In this document: one piece after another, positions 1 through 10,554 of the stretch
Layout: each line of letters starts with the position of its first letter
Numbering within the stretch: position 1 is the stretch's first letter
Assembly (NCBI GenBank): GCA_050084985.1
Contig: JBITNC010000001.1
Coordinates: 128,030,001-128,094,000, forward strand
Source: Nageia nagi
Lineage: Eukaryota; Pinophyta
DNA length: 64,000 nucleotides
Direction of reading: 5' to 3'
Position numbers and translations under genes: made by a program
The notes under the pieces: model-generated
The model's database searches: none
What the model saw: only the letters and a program-made list of their open reading frames with translations
Told to the model about the DNA's origin: nothing

Positions 1-274
1 AGATTTTCTTTAACCTATCCCAAGCTTCCTTTGCTGAAGTTGATGAAGAAATCATGAGAAGGACATCATCTGAAACTGCACGGTATATCATAGAAGTTGC
101 TAACTCATTCTTTGAGTTGTATACTTCAAGAGCCTTCTCATCGGTAGGAGCAACCGCATCTTCACTAACTGTCTGCCATAGCTTTCTTGCTTGTAACTCG
201 GCTTTCATACGTGGTTCCCATATTCCAAAGTTGGAACCATCGAGTATGTGCTTGGGAACGAAGGTTTCAACCAT
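1..274 (-). CDS. copia gag, N-terminal fragment (UBN2/DUF4219 type)
   Basis: Open for 91 codons from an ATG at 274 to the window edge. It begins MVETFVPKHILDG and has the typical copia gag features: FGIWEPRMKAEL near residues 16-27, then DEKALEVYNS and SKNELATSMIYRAVSDD. The product would be the structural protein that packages element RNA into virus-like particles. The same start in element B (56679) is followed after 33 codons by a stop; here that codon is CAG (Gln), so this copy is the better preserved. Eleven bases upstream of the ATG begins a run TTTTTTGTAG, a good 3' splice site. The downstream part is cut by the window, so intactness cannot be judged. Confidence 0.75.
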   Translation of the reverse strand, partial: MVETFVPKHILDGSNFGIWEPRMKAELQARKLWQTVSEDAVAPTDEKALEVYNSKNELATSMIYRAVSDDVLLMISSSTSAKEAWDRLKKI

Positions 275-1081
275 TGCTACAAAAAACAATAAATATGCAA
301 TAAGAATGTAAACTTTTACAATTTTTCCATCTATACATATAAAACAACTAATAAGCAAACATGTCCCACATGTGTAACCTCATTAACCACGATCCATAAA
401 AGGATAAAGTTGGGGTTGTTTTCTTGTATAGAATTAGGCCTTCACCTGGATGCCCGCAAGGTGGAGCCCAGGTACTACCAGTCCTCAACCAGTTCACCTT
501 GGTCAGTGATATACTCTCACAAGGAGAAGTACTTACTATTTTCCAAGGATCCGACGTATCTTGGACCGGCCATTTTAATTATCTTGATTAAGGGTTTCAG
601 TTTTCCTCCTAGGTTATCAGGATAATCCCTGAATGGACGTGCGGACATGTGGTATCACTACACACATGCCTGTCCACCTAATAGAGTTATGTCCAATCCA
701 ACAGAGGTCTTAGGGGCAATTAAGATGGACTTACCACCACTCGGTTCTTCAGACTAAAAGGGCTCCAGTCTGCCCTGTCCTCACCTCATGGCTCCCCAAA
801 CAAGTCATGTTGTGGAAAATACGTGCGGATGTATTCATTTTAGGGGTTACTTTTCACATTTTTGCGTATTGCAAGTATAAGCAAATGTGCAAAAAATATA
901 AAGTAAGGTGAAAAAAATCTCCATCCACACAAACTTGAAACCTTAAGAAGGCCAAAAAATTGAGTCCAATGGGTTTTGTTCTAACCCCTAAAGGACGTTT
1001 ACATTGTTCATATTTTTCTCACTTTATTCAAGCACTTAATGAATTAAAAAAGAACTAAGTCCTACTTAGTATTTAATTCAT

Positions 1082-1318
1082 AACATGCATTGTATCATGA
1101 CTTAAAAATTTAAGTAAGCATGCATCATGCATTAAAAATTTAAGTCCTAAGCATATTTATAACATGCATTCTATCATGACTTAAAATTTTAAGTAAGCAT
1201 ACATCATGCTTTAAAAATTTAAGTCCTAAGCATACTTATAACATGCATTCTATCATGTCTTAAAATTTAAGTAAGCATGCATCATGCATTAAAAATTTAA
1301 GTCCTAAGCATGTTTTAG
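1082..1318. repeat. 79-bp tandem repeat, three units, in copia A leader
   Basis: AACATGCATT recurs at 1082, 1161 and 1240, exactly 79 bp apart. Each unit continues with a TATCATG motif, two TTTAAGT blocks and a TGCAT core. Copies B and C have different expansions of the same core words at the equivalent place. Confidence 0.8.
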
Positions 1319-2439
1319 TCTTCAAATAAGATACATGCATCTAGATAAAATTTAAGTAAAAAATTTAAGTAAAAAATTTATACCAAGGCCCCCCCTTTGT
1401 TACTTAAAGTTTTATCCCTAGAGAACCAACTTGTATGCTAAGACTTGTCTTATAAGTGAGGTATTTTAAGTAAAAAATTCCCATACCCCAATTTTTAAAT
1501 GCTTTGGAAGGCTTTGTCTACCTTATGAACTAAAAAAATGCCTAAGTCAATAATCATTAAATGCTTAGTAGGTGTAAAATATGACCCCCCCTTGTTCTGT
1601 CCACAAAAAAGACACGTTGCTTTTTGGAAGTGAAAATATGTAGGTGGTCAAAAAACAAAACTAAGGCATTTAAGGTGACTTGGAAGACTTGCAAGGTGTT
1701 GGGAGCCATCAACCTTGACCAGGGAAGGAGGATGACGATATGGAGGCTTAGAAGACATCCAAGGGAGGTGTTGGGAAGGAAGAGGAAGGAGAGTGCATGT
1801 AGAGGACGGGTGATAATGTGCACAGGCTGATAAATCTCTCTAGCCTGGTCAGGAAAGCCAGTGGGTGCATAGCCAGCAGCTGCTCAGATGCTGTGGATGC
1901 TGCTCGTATGAAGCAAAAAAGGGGCATTGGCAGGCGGGTAAAGGTGCACGTTGCAGAGTGGCACAAGCTAGGAAACTGCCATGAAAAATGGCACCACTGA
2001 ATTCACACTCACGCACAACGCAGATCGAACAACGCAGCCGCCAGACACCGCACGTGGGCAGGAGGAGCAGCACCGCGGGGCTGAGGAGCAGCGGCGCGAG
2101 GGCGCGCGAGGAGGTGGCCGCGCGGTTCGGCACCGGACGGGAGGAGCTGCGACGGCGAGCGCGCGCGGAGGACCGCGTGCGTGACGTGGGAGAGCGGCGG
2201 CGCGCGATGGTGGAGGCGGGCGCGCGCGGGGAGGTGGCGGAGGAGCGCGGGAGGAGGCCCCCGCCGTTTAAAAATTTTTTTTGACTCCCCCCAATATTTA
2301 GTGTATTAATATTTATTTTGAAAACTGTAAAATTTAATAACATTTGTAATATTTGTAATTTTTCAATTTAATACTATTGTAAAATTGAAAAAAAATATTG
2401 CAAATAAAGTGAAAATAGATACCTTCCTCTCCTTTTTTT

Positions 2440-2540
2440 GTTCAACAATAATATTTCCATATTTGTTTTAAATTTTAAACTATCTCCTTTTTTTTGTTCA
2501 ACAATAATATTTCCATATTTGTTTTAAATTTTAAACTATT
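2440..2540. repeat. 56-bp direct duplication in copia A leader
   Basis: GTTCAACAATAATATTTCC starts at 2440 and again at 2496. The following TTTTAAATTTTAAACTAT is repeated too, so this is a recent local duplication next to T-runs. Confidence 0.75.
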
Positions 2541-3148
2541 GCCTCTAACAAATGATTTCCCCCCTTTGAAATATATTCATATAATTTTAATTTATTGTGA
2601 CCCCCCTAAATGTTGTTTATTTGAGTTTAAATAAATGTAAAAAACACAATAACAAAAAATTTATATATTTTTGAATATCTTAAACAGATTTAAAATATAA
2701 AAATATATAGAACTATTTGTGCTTTTTAAACAAATTGTCCTCCTCTTTATGTCAACAATAAAATATGTAAACAAAAATTGCACCTTCCTCCCTTTTTTTT
2801 TGATATTGTTCACAAAAGACTTTGCAAACAATCTTTTCAACAAGATGTTAGCATAATATATTTTTGCTCAAAAGAAAAAAAAATTTCTTTGTATTAAAAA
2901 TAGATTACTAACATAAAAGTTTGTTAGTAAGAAGAGAATAGCAAAAATATATTATGGTATTGCTAAGACATTAAGCTAGCATAATCATACAAAAGATTAG
3001 TATCATAATGAACTTTGTTAAAGAAGGATAGAAGGTTATACCTTTGCAAACCTTTTACCTCACAATGAAGAATGAAGATCTCCAAAGTTGAGAAGGATGA
3101 AGCACTTCCAAGATGTAGCTTCCACACCAAAAGAGCTTCCTCAACAAG

Positions 3149-3162
3149 GCTCTGATACCAAT
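3149..3162 (-). promoter_or_regulatory. primer binding site, copia element A (tRNA-Met initiator)
   Basis: On the minus strand TTGGTATCAGAGCC directly follows the LTR end. TGGTATCAGAGC is the standard plant copia site for reverse-transcription priming by initiator tRNA-Met. Confidence 0.85.
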
Positions 3163-3438
3163 TGAAGGATTTGAACTAGATCTAAACAAATCCTCTAGGA
3201 CCTTAGACTAGGAAACTCAAGTGTACACAAGATAACACATCTATAATTCTAAGAACATCATTCACACAATATGACACCAATATAATGTGGTTCCTCCCTC
3301 CTTGGGAGTACATCCACAACTAGTTCTCTTATTCTCAAATCTATGTCTCTCTTACAACTATTCTCTAGCTCTCTTCTACACAACCAAGTAGAGTAATCTT
3401 ACTCAAAACTTAGATATTTTTACATGAGGAGAGGCCCT

Positions 3439-3448
3439 CTATTTATAG
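3439..3448 (-). promoter_or_regulatory. TATA box in family-A LTR
   Basis: The minus strand reads CTATAAATAG, conserved at the same place in the other family-A LTRs. Transcription is expected to start about 30 bp downstream and run toward lower coordinates. Confidence 0.6.
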
Positions 3449-3596
3449 GTTGAGAGCACCTCCCTAACCTTCCTTTAACCCAAGGGTAAGGTTAGGGTTA
3501 CATTAAATGTACCACCAAACTTCAACCTACCAACTAACTCCTTTGGTAAAGTCAAAGTCTACATATTAAAGAATTCTATTAATCACTTAAGGTATC

Positions 3597-3865
3597 TGTT
3601 ATGAACCGTTACACCAAAAGGTCGACCTGTTAGTGAATCCACACACCCAGGATCTTAACATTCCACCACGCTCCGCATCCGACGTCCTCGGCGGCTCTCA
3701 CTTGTGGCGGCTCTCACTCTAGTCTTCTCTAGGTAGCCCTTTCCACAGTAGCCCTTTCCGGGGATTCGAACTTGGGACGTATGGCCTGCTCTGATACCAA
3801 ATGTTATGAACCGTTACACCAAAAGGTCGACCTGTTAGTGAATCCACACACCCAGGATCTTAACA
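3597..3865 (-). mobile_element. TRIM/SMART-type miniature LTR retrotransposon, complete, 269 bp
   Basis: Two identical 64-bp terminal direct repeats (3597-3660 and 3802-3865) begin TGTT and end AACA. They flank 141 bp with no coding capacity. The 5-bp target duplication GTATC lies at 3592-3596 and 3866-3870. On the minus strand the right repeat is followed by TTTGGTATCAGAGC (3801-3788), an initiator tRNA-Met primer site, and the left repeat is preceded by GGAGCGTGGTGGAA (3674-3661), a purine tract. All hallmarks of a non-autonomous TRIM are therefore present. Size and repeat length are at or below the low end of what I know for this class. It must use another element's reverse transcriptase and integrase. 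The identical repeats suggest recent insertion. Confidence 0.9.
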
Positions 3866-3944
3866 GTATCTACATACCTTTAAGTGATTAATTGAATTTA
3901 CAAGGAGTCTAGATATTCACAATATTTCATTACAAATTCTAACA

Positions 3945-4689
3945 TGAATGGAGCTCAATGGTGCAGTCGGTGCGTGGTTGGTGCGATTAGGAGCCTGTAG
4001 AGAAATGTGATAACCCATAGCCTATAGCTTTTTGTTCATCTACGAAGAAATTTTGTGATAAATTTTTTACTCAAATGTAATACTGCAGAATATCTATATC
4101 ATCATGTATATACAGGTTTTGGGGCCCTATTTTCTAGAAAACTTGCTATGTTTACCCTTACCCAAAGAAAATCATAGGATGCATATTACTTAAACCTTGA
4201 GGGAATATCTTGATTTTATTTTATATTTTGACTATATGTAAGGTTAACATTCAATTCCTAAGTAGTTCTTTTAATATTCATTTAGGTGGTTGAAGCAATT
4301 TTAAAAAAAAAAAGATGTGCTAAAGGACTTAGTGATGATGATTTTAAGTAGAATATAAGAGAAAGAAAGAAATTATTTTAATGTCCATAGATGACCAAAA
4401 GTGATCAACAACATTGAAGATATACAAGTCTAAAGTAGCATGATGGGTGCAATGGCCCTCATGCAAAGCAAACTATGAAAAGTCTAAGAACAATAAAGGG
4501 GGGCTAGTCCCTAAATATTTAAACAAAGAAGCATAATAAGTAAACATGGTCAAAGGGTAGGTCTCTCATGATCTGTCTGACTGTGCACTCCTAGGTTGAT
4601 CTATGTTTATAACTACGTTGTTGTAGCTGAAGAAGGTCGTGATCCATTATGATCTAAGAGAACTAGGGTCGACATGCACCCTCTATCTG
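3945..4689. other. no gene seen; flank between copia A and the LINE remnant
   Basis: AT-rich, with no supported ORF. It lies downstream of the LINE remnant in that element's sense, but I see no clear poly(A) tail or target duplication. Confidence 0.5.
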
Positions 4690-6110
4690 GTACATCAGGT
4701 AGGATGTGATGAATCCTCAATCCTCCTCCTACGAGCTCCCTCTCCTGAGTCCACAAGGAAGAAAGAGGTAATCAAGCGATCACCTGTCAAGTGTTGGGAG
4801 GCAGCTAATAAACATTTCCTGTGAAGGAACGTCTCTCCGAGATAAAGTGCCAAACAAAAGTGGTCTGGAAATTGAAAAAATGTTGAGATCAAGCTACAAG
4901 CATTCTAAAAAAAATACAATGATACCACCCACGAATCTCATAATAAATCGAACATCTGAAGATGAAATGATCCTCCGTCTCAGGTTCTATCAAGCACAAC
5001 CGACATACTTGAAGCTCATGTGCCAAATGGTGATCAATCTTGATCCAAAGCTAATGGGAGCACACTCTAAACTAACCTAGAAACATACACAAGCCAAGAG
5101 GGAGGTGTAGGCAGACATAATCAGCAGGTTGAATCAATCCTTTGATAATCCTCGGGAAGTGATGAGAGTAGTGTAACAGTTTGGGTGTGAGGGGAGATTG
5201 GGGGGAAACCTAAGTGTGTTGTATGTAGGCCCTGTAAAGTATGTCTCCGATCGAAGCCAATGTAACATCTGGGTCTCTGTGAGTGTCTCTCTAGGGTATA
5301 GGTAGCTGGTCTAGTGAGAATTTGAAGCGCTACAATGCCTTAGAGGCCTCAAAGAACCAACACCAACAACAACCCTGAGCTGCCAAGTCCATGAACGACA
5401 CCAAGGCTCGAGAGGGAAGTTAGTCCTCTCTACCCGTAGAAGCAAACATAAGAGACGATGAAGAAAAAGGACCATCAATGCAAGAGATCATATCTGCCAA
5501 CATAATGTGGTGTGGGACAGATCTCTTGCTCCAAATAGAATGCACTAGAGTGCCAACCAAGATCCTCTCAACTGCGGCCCAATCCGAACTCCTTAAGCTA
5601 GGGCTCCAAACCTCAGAACCATACAATACTATGGGGGTGACCAAAGTGTGGAATAAGTGGAGCTTGGATGAGGGATCTTGGAAATGGAGCTGGACACACT
5701 GTCTCTCCAAGGAGGAAACTACATCATATCCTCGTTGTACTCTGGGTGGGGCTACTGCTCGCATCGAGAATTGAGGTCCCGTGAAGAGCACTCTTAGGTA
5801 GGTGTAAGATGTGGTAGTCTCAATAACCTTGCCTCTGTAAGTGAGCCGAGTCTGGTCAACAATGGTCTTCGAGGTGTTGAAAACCACAATATTGGTTTTG
5901 GTGAGATTAACCACCAAGTCCTATCTAGTGCTAAACAAATCAAGAGTATTTATCAAACACAGAAGACCCTTTGCCATGTGTGAGAGTAGTACAATATCAT
6001 CGACAAAGAGGATAGGAACATGAGTGTTATGGAGAAGACACCCGATGTCGATGCTGATAGTCTCGAGTATAAGTGACTCTAGCTCATCAATATAGAGACA
6101 AACATTTATA
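4690..6110 (-). pseudogene. LINE (non-LTR retrotransposon) ORF2 remnant: RT C-terminal half to zinc knuckle
   Basis: Minus-strand translation from about 6100 gives the RT catalytic block ILFVDDIVLLSHMAKGL (FVDD in place of YADD). An in-frame TAG follows, then an open stretch (5917-5420) with NLTKTNIVVFNTSK, SYTYL, GPQFSM, TLVTPIVLYGSEVWSPSL and SVPHHIMLADM, typical of the LINE RT thumb and connection. Further down, CRLCLIEPETEDHFIFRC (about 5030-4950) is a Cys/His knuckle like those ending plant LINE ORF2 proteins, followed by FFQFPDHFCLALYLGE (about 4885-4840). Endonuclease and RT N-terminus are missing, so the copy is 5' truncated, as is usual for LINEs. Several stops and frame changes make it inactive. 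Confidence 0.75.
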
Positions 6111-7790
6111 ATTTTCTTATAATCAATATTCCAAAAATTAGGATTTTACAAAAAGTTGAGATATAAGATGAATCATTAAGGTTTCTTTTGGGAATTGCAT
6201 TCTCTTATTGATAAGTATCGTGGAATAAATATATAAACCCATTTAATATATATATTTAAACCCATTTGTTTGTAAGACCTATCAAAGTTTGTCCAAATAT
6301 AAATACATATATCAATTATGTATTTGAATGATAATATCTAATTGATGTATAGTAAAATCCCTAAGCTCATTTTAGTTATCTTGGTTTAAGAATTTGTGAA
6401 ATAAGTTGTAATTACAAATATCCTTGTAGGTTTGTGTAATGTCATTGTAAAGAAAGACTTATTGAAATATTTATTTATCAAATATGCCAACATAATAGAT
6501 ATTGAAGATTCATGCAAAATATTTCTTGAATATCAAAACCAATTAATGTATTTGGTAGTTAACTTATGTATTATATAAATCATTTGATAAGATCTATTAC
6601 ATATTCATTCAATTTTTATTTAATTGCATATAAATCAACAATACCAATATTTTCTCTAATGTTGATCTTGAAGTGATCTATAGAAATTTATGTAAAGCTT
6701 TGAAAATTATAAATAAAATTAGAAGGTTTGTAAAAATTCAAGAGCATATTTGACAAGGCTACAAGGGAAGAGTTAAACTTGTAATAGTTGGTTGATCTTA
6801 GAAAATAGTATTCCATGATGTTTGAAAGGGATTAGTATAAGAGGTTTGATCTTCTTTTCCAATGAAGATTAAATTTTTTTAAATATTAAAGCCAAAGAGA
6901 ATATGATGGTGCAAGATTTAATGGCATAATAAAGGACTAGTCCTCGCTGTAGCATAATCAAGGTTTGATCTTCTTTCTCCATGAAGATTAAAATTTTGGA
7001 AATTAAAGCCAAAGAGAATAATGATGGTGAAAGATTTAATAGCATAAAGGTCTAGTCATCAATGTAGCTTAATAATAAAAAAAGTTTTGAGTTGTCAAGA
7101 TTCTAAGAATATTTTTAAGCTCTTCTTTTAGTTACTTAATTTCATCTTTATGTTGTTATGAGATGAAAGGTAGCATAACTTTTCTAAAAAAATCAATCTT
7201 ACGTGAAAATGTATTTCATGAAAATCAACCAAATAATAAAACCTAGCTAATTATCATAATATGATAATTACAAGTATATATAAAAATCACTACATGTAAA
7301 GGTAAAGTAAACACATATAAAGATGTGTAAATTGAAAACCAATAAAAAAAAAAAAATTTAGAGCAAAAGAGATTGTATCTATTTGATGGTGATTGCTTCA
7401 CTTGATTATCACTTTGATCTTAATTCTTCATTATTCTTTACATTTATTTAACCTAAATCTCTAATCTTACCATAAAAAAATGAGATGTGAAAACCACCTT
7501 AAAATTTTATAAAATTTACTTTGACAAAGTATAACCTTTGATGAGTAATTAAGTCCAAAAAAAAGACGCGTATCTCACTGTAGTGTCACAAAAAACACAA
7601 TGACGATTCATTACCTCTCATTATATTTTTCAAGAAATGCTAAAATTTACTAAAATACAAAATAATACTATGATGATCTACAAAGTCATCCACTAACAAT
7701 TTGATAGTTATTATTGAAATTGATAACGTTTTATTGGAATACAAATAATAAAACCCATTATCTAATTTAGATAACTAAAAATTACCGATA
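6111..7790. other. AT-rich intergenic DNA, no gene seen
   Basis: Dense stops in all frames. The only structure noticed is the direct duplication at 6843-7074. Confidence 0.5.
6843..7074. repeat. 119-bp imperfect direct duplication
   Basis: GGTTTGATCTTCTTT begins at 6843 and again at 6962. Both copies continue with ATGAAGATTAAA, AAAGCCAAAGAGAATA, a GATTTAAT block and CTAGTC. They differ by several substitutions and small indels, so the duplication is not recent. Confidence 0.8.
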
Positions 7791-7897
7791 TGATATATGG
7801 ACATATATGTCAGTGACAAATTATTCTGCAAAGATACCCTTGGAATATTTTACCAGCTGAATCATTATCCAAAAACCAGCAGCAAAGTCGATCAGAT

Positions 7898-8736
7898 TCA
7901 CAAAACCCTAATGGCACTATTGAGGTTGAAGCTTACATTGCCTTTGAACGCCTCCATGGAAGGAGGTGCAATGCTCAGATTCAATCCACAGCCATTTTCA
8001 TCAATTGGTTGTACAGCTTGGTTTGCCCTGCTTGTTGAGATCGATTCCCAGGGCATATCCGGACTGGCAAACCACCACGACACAGGCGGCGTGGCCATGG
8101 AATGGACGGACCCTTCCATTGGGATCTGCAACAGTATTTTTCATTTTATTTTCCAGATGCACTTGGATAAATTTATGTACAGATTCCATCTCAATTTCCT
8201 AATAAACCCTAGAAGAAGAGGAATACAATCAATGCAATTACCTTGTGATGGTCATGGCATATGTCAAAGAGGCTTGAGCGGCGTTTCTTTCTGCTGACAT
8301 GCTTTTGCCTGAGATAGAACTTCTGAGCATGGCTGGCCACCTGGGTGGGGGTTCTGCTCTTCACGAAAAGTCTCGATATTCCTCTCCAATCGCCCTTTCC
8401 CAAATTTTCAAGCCCCTTAAGAAACAATCTGTGTTCCTCCTCCGTCCATGGCACTCCTGCATACTAATTCTAAAATAATTATCAAATAAGAAAGACAGAT
8501 TAAAATATCAAGAAAGCTGCCACATGGAAGAGCTAAAGACCTCGTTTCCTGGGCGCAGATATGGAGAAATTGTGTAAAAATCCATCCGTTGCATAATCCT
8601 CGGACTGCTGCTGTTTCTGATCCAGCAGAGCATTCTGACAAAGTTCGCCTGCGCTGGCGCTCTTCCTTAACGTCACTCCAAACAGCTTAACTCCAAAGCT
8701 ATGGCTTCTCTGGCCATTATCCGCAAACAGATCCAT
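7898..8736 (-). CDS. single-repeat MYB transcription factor, SHAQKYF class (variant SHAQKFY)
   Basis: Three exons: 8736-8541, 8456-8242 and 8125-7898, encoding 212 residues. Introns of 84 and 116 bp have GT-AG borders and the phases fit (65 codons + 1 nt, then 72 codons, then 75 + stop). Exon 1 carries KLFGV (residues 17-21) followed by [10 protein letters not shown], the N-terminal signature of the MYBS/MYBD-like 1R-MYB group. R/KLFGV is known as a repression motif in other plant factors. Exon 2 encodes the MYB repeat (about 66-122): [43 protein letters not shown], then [10 protein letters not shown]. Known members are nuclear and bind I-box-like TATCC sites. The C-terminus has LNLSIAP, loosely like an EAR motif. 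There is no zinc knuckle. The frame is intact and the exon structure is conserved, so it is probably functional. Targets are unknown. Confidence 0.85.
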
Positions 8737-9660
8737 GGCGAAACAAAAAATTCTCAGCTAGGGTTCTCAGATCTGCTGAAGATCAATAATTTGCAATCGA
8801 TTTGCAAAGATCTGGAACATTTTATTTGATATTTTAGGTCAGTACGGGTGTGGAGATGCCAAAATCATTAGAGACCTGTGAAATTTGTTGGCGTGAAGGG
8901 GATCGATCAGGCTGTGGCCGTGCAAAAGGGCCCGCCCTCCGTGCAGGCCAAGTGGAAAGGAGTGGGCGTCTTTCGCCGTCTGCTTTTGTTTTTGTTTCGC
9001 CCAGAGCGAACCGGTCGAAATTATATCCTACGGACTTAGGGTTTTGTCTGATATCTAAATATTCAGCATTCATCAACGGCACGAGATGCCCCCTCAGGCT
9101 TTGTAAGTACAATTCTATTCGAAATGGAGGGTTTAAATTGAAACCAATCCTGCCATTAAAAGTACATGCCGGTGTAGTTGTAGGGCGCATTATGCACAGA
9201 ATAAGTCGCTCAGAGCGGCGAAAAACGCACTTTCACTTTCACCGAGATTGAACCAGAGCAATAATTCATTCTGCAGATAATCCTAATCTATATATCTCAT
9301 CTCATCCATTCACATATCGCGCACTGCAACGATCCGATGAATAGAAATGCGCGAGGGTTTTGGATCTGGGCAGTAAAATCTTTCCATGAAAAGTAGAAAG
9401 GCAACTTCCACCCTCCCTCCCACTGCCCCGAGGAGGTCTACCTGAGACCTGCGAGGCAAAGGCAAATAAGTAGGGTTTGTTGAAATGCTAGCGAGCTCAC
9501 CTCTGCTTCGTATCCGACGTGGATGACATCATGATGACTCTACCAAACCCATCTCCACGTCACTTCCTTCGTACACCAGTTGTACGAGCGTAGGTTCCCA
9601 CCATTGCTCGCTCAATATGACCGCAATTAATGAGGCTTGGTGGTGTAGACACTAAACTTC
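8737..9660. other. upstream region of the MYB gene, GC-richer than surroundings
   Basis: It lies 5' of the minus-strand MYB gene and should hold its 5' UTR and promoter. Base composition is nearer 45-50% GC than the AT-rich flanks. An open frame on the plus strand (8850-9251) has no recognisable motif and looks like a composition effect. No convincing TATA box was found. Confidence 0.5.
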
Positions 9661-9662
9661 TC

Positions 9663-10554
9663 GGAAAATATCTAAAATACCTTTATATTATGATGAAATA
9701 TCAAAACTAACTTTATAATTTTTTAAATATCAAAATTACGTTTGCGCATGACTTTTCCGTCATTGCAACATTGTCTAGCTGCGCAACACATCATGTAGAT
9801 GTCGAGGTAGCGTATCAGATATGGAACAGAAAAATGGTGAGGAGCTACGAGGAGAAAAACACAGCCCACGCACAGTTATCACACGAAAGGAAAGGAATTC
9901 TCTATCGTAAGACTGTAGAATGGAAGCAACATGTTTAACTGGAGGGACCATCAGGGATCTTTAACAAGCTAGTACCTAGTCGATGGAACTCGAGGAATGT
10001 ATAAAAAATAGCCAGAAAATCATCGATCGTGCTAAAACTGACCTCAAATGAACTCAAATTCTTGCAAGAATAAAACCAAGAAAACGATAAAACACTCAAC
10101 TTTCCATAAGTTCGATCAGGCAAATAATAGAGCAGTGTTCTTCATTTGTTGGAGAGGGACTTTTCAGATGGTGTTTCAACGCTTCAGTTGAGCCAAATGC
10201 AGGCACCCTACGAGATTGATTTGTTAACCTTTTTTTTTGCATTTTTTCATGTATCAGAAGATCTATATGTGGACAAGGATGTTGTGGTGGAGATGCTCTA
10301 GTTTAAAGATCTGGAACTGCAGAGCACTCATGTGGTCATGCTAGGCACTTCCCCAGATTTTGAATGTTGGAGTTTGTCACGCATAGCTCTTAAAATTCTT
10401 TGTTGTTGTGAACACTTTTCCTCTCGAAGGGCGAACTTTCGCCTTTCGCCTCTCCAAGCTTAAAAGATCAGAGGGGTAGCTTGGATATTTCAAGAATTAT
10501 ACAGAGGTATTTTTTATATTTATTAAAATATAAGGGTATTTTAGATATTTTTTC
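9663..10554. mobile_element. possible non-autonomous DNA transposon with long, diverged terminal inverted repeats
   Basis: AAAATATCTAAAATACC near 9665 reappears inverted at about 10553-10535. The inverted match extends, with about 30% mismatch, over roughly 85 bp on each side (9663-9750 against 10554-10468). The inside (about 700 bp) shows no coding sequence. The arrangement resembles a Mutator-like MITE, but I could not define a target duplication and the ends are approximate. Confidence 0.4.

Larger units (their letters stand above)
275..3148 (-). other. long 5' leader of copia element A, candidate intron
   Basis: Non-coding stretch between gag and the primer site. In element order it holds GTGAG|GTAAAA (donor GT at 3058-3057), T-rich tracts, a GC-rich block of about 300 bp (about 1990-2270), a block of TTAAGT/TGCATGC repeats, segments conserved with elements B, C/D and E (around 430-620, 760-830 and 940-1010), and TTTTTTGTAG ending at 277 just before gag. 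The conserved segments show that the leader is part of the element. The borders fit a spliced intron at 277-3058, which I infer and have not tested. Small ORFs inside look like chance. Confidence 0.6.
1..3944 (-). mobile_element. Ty1/copia element A, 5' part (family A), cut by window start
   Basis: Minus-strand LTR retrotransposon entering from the left edge. In element order from the right: 5' LTR (3944-3163), primer site complementary to initiator tRNA-Met, a leader of nearly 2.9 kb, and the N-terminus of gag (274-1). The gag, leader and LTR closely match element B at 51461-58090, so they are one family. Protease, integrase, RT and the 3' LTR lie outside the window. The LTR carries a nested TRIM. 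Family assignment rests on the gag type and on element B, where the pol order gag-PR-INT-RT-RH (copia) is visible. Confidence 0.85.
3163..3944 (-). repeat. 5' LTR of copia element A (family A), with nested TRIM
   Basis: On the minus strand it starts TGTTAGAATTTG and ends CAAATCCTTCA. It is 782 bp, or about 508 bp once the nested TRIM and its target duplication are removed, close to the 497-bp family-A LTR at 51461. It has a large U3 palindrome, now interrupted at 3597, and a TATA box at 3448-3439. The primer site abuts its inner end. Confidence 0.85.

Noticed and set aside
1849-2343. 164-codon Arg/Ser-rich frame in the copia A leader
   Set aside because: Low-complexity product of the GC-rich block, not conserved in the leaders of B, C or E.
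7797-8297. 166-codon plus-strand open frame over the MYB gene
   Set aside because: Antisense to two MYB exons whose frame, splice sites and motifs are convincing; no domain in the plus frame.
8850-9251. 133-codon plus-strand open frame upstream of the MYB gene
   Set aside because: No recognisable domain or splice structure; it lies in the GC-richer MYB upstream region where long chance frames are expected, and an overlapping minus frame is equally long.
9665-9673. Exact AAAATATCT (evening element) upstream of the MYB gene
   Set aside because: It is inside the AT-rich inverted repeat and the word is common at this base composition; a single copy does not support circadian control.
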